From Tessaracoccus coleopterorum (GTDB taxonomy: Bacteria > Actinomycetota > Actinomycetes > Propionibacteriales > Propionibacteriaceae), in NCBI RefSeq assembly GCF_011174705.1, contig NZ_JAANIJ010000001.1, positions 434,001 through 498,000 of the forward strand: a stretch of DNA of 64,000 bases. Reading direction: 5' to 3'. Position numbers and translations under genes: made by a program. The notes under the pieces were generated by a model, which was not told the DNA's origin, searched no databases, and worked only from the letters and a program-made list of their open reading frames with translations. Every line of letters starts with the position of its first letter. Position 1 is the stretch's first letter. This document shows positions 63,568-64,000 of this stretch, in pieces.

Positions 63568-64000
63568 GTGAACCAAGCCGCCACCCCTTCCCTTCCGGAG
63601 GTGTCCCAGCTCGCCAACAAGATCTCGGCCGAGATGGGCCGGGTCATCGTCGGTAAGCCGGCGCAGATCCGGATGGCGGTGACCGTGCTGCTGGCAGAGG
63701 GCCACCTGCTGATCGAGGACGTGCCCGGCGTCGGGAAGACGGTGCTCGCGAAGGCACTCGGCCGCGCCATCGCGGGCGACGTGCGCCGCATCCAGTTCAC
63801 GCCCGACCTGCTCCCGAGCGACGTCACCGGCGTGTCGGTGTTCAACCAGTCGACCCGCGAGTTCGAGTTCAAGCGCGGCGGCATCTTCGCCCACATCGTG
63901 CTGGGCGACGAGATCAACCGCGCCTCCCCAAGACCCAGTCGGCGCTGCTGGAGGCGATGGCAGAGAGCCAGGTGTCCGTCGACGGGCACACCTACAAGCT
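63568..64000 (+). CDS. MoxR-family AAA+ ATPase (3' end outside window)
   Basis: The first 144 residues are present. The start is GTG 63568, with CGAGGAG upstream. Visible features: MGRVIVGKPAQIRMAVTVLL, Walker A EDVPGVGKTVLAKAL, RIQFTPDLLPSDVTGVSVFN, and Walker B/sensor region IVLGDEINRAS then, after one C near 63931, KTQSALLEAMAESQVSVDG. MoxR ATPases act as chaperones for partner VWA or DUF58 proteins, often encoded just downstream. It is divergent from mraZ, sharing a 180-base promoter region. Confidence 0.93.
   Translation, partial: MNQAATPSLPEVSQLANKISAEMGRVIVGKPAQIRMAVTVLLAEGHLLIEDVPGVGKTVLAKALGRAIAGDVRRIQFTPDLLPSDVTGVSVFNQSTREFEFKRGGIFAHIVLGDEINRASPRPSRRCWRRWQRARCPSTGTPTS

Overview
The window is high-GC actinobacterial DNA, roughly 70% G+C by eye. 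The family set fits a Propionibacteriaceae-like organism (Tessaracoccus or Propionibacterium relatives): a complete mraZ-to-ftsZ division/cell-wall cluster followed by sepF, divIVA/wag31 and a traR/dksA-lspA-rluD block, an ANTAR regulator of the PdtaR type, a 13E12-type DUF222/HNH endonuclease, a class F-like sortase and a tandem glycine riboswitch. The family assignment is inference; no rRNA gene is present to settle it.

A property of the whole window governs how it must be read. Most genes, including essential ones (uvrB, polA, ftsZ, murC-G, mraY, rpsA), are cut into two to eight pieces by single-base losses, nearly always one G or C missing from a run of three to seven. Restoring one base each time gives full-length proteins with intact catalytic motifs. 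I therefore annotate each such gene as one CDS and treat the breaks as probable sequencing/assembly errors. Only short or lucky genes (coaE, the DUF1697 gene, one sugar permease, the hemerythrin gene, the thioesterase, the ANTAR regulator, traR/dksA and the 33.2-34.4 kb HTH gene) read cleanly.

Layout. 0-7.5 kb: a Cys-rich membrane protein cut by the window edge, uvrB, then a tandem glycine riboswitch driving gcvT-gcvH-gcvP. 7.5-16 kb: a GIY-YIG protein, a ROK repressor divergent from a sugar ABC transporter (binding lipoprotein, two permeases) plus a GH13 alpha-glucosidase, then a 1 kb array of hairpin repeats. 15.8-22.1 kb: a methyltransferase and a DHFR-fold protein, an MFS exporter divergent from a TetR regulator with a perfect 14-bp operator palindrome, coaE and a ThrE-type exporter. 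22.4-30.1 kb: a shortened multicopper oxidase, a NarL-type two-component pair, hemerythrin, an ECF-like sigma factor with a membrane partner, a DUF1697 protein and a secreted histidine phosphatase. 30.2-36.5 kb: accessory region with the HNH protein carrying a repetitive tail, a repeat-rich 1 kb gap, an HTH protein with homing-endonuclease-associated repeats, and the fused remains of an exopolysaccharide locus. 36.6-46.3 kb: rpsA, sortase, polA, thioesterase, PdtaR-like regulator, tRNA-Leu(CAA), pyk, rluD, lspA, traR. 46.4-63.4 kb: divIVA, sepF, ftsZ, ftsQ, murC, murG, ftsW, murD, mraY, murF, murE, ftsI, ftsL-like, rsmH and mraZ, all on the minus strand and mostly with overlapping start/stop codons, preceded by a four-repeat MraZ operator. 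A divergent moxR starts at 63.6 kb and runs off the window.

The most unusual non-coding content is a family of about eleven intergenic hairpin elements of about 56 bp sharing one skeleton, found from 2.7 to 33.1 kb, and a second, unrelated family of nested-hairpin repeats at 7.6 and 14.6-15.7 kb. I did not find a defence island, CRISPR array, prophage or intact insertion sequence, and I saw nothing I would call a wholly new enzymatic system.
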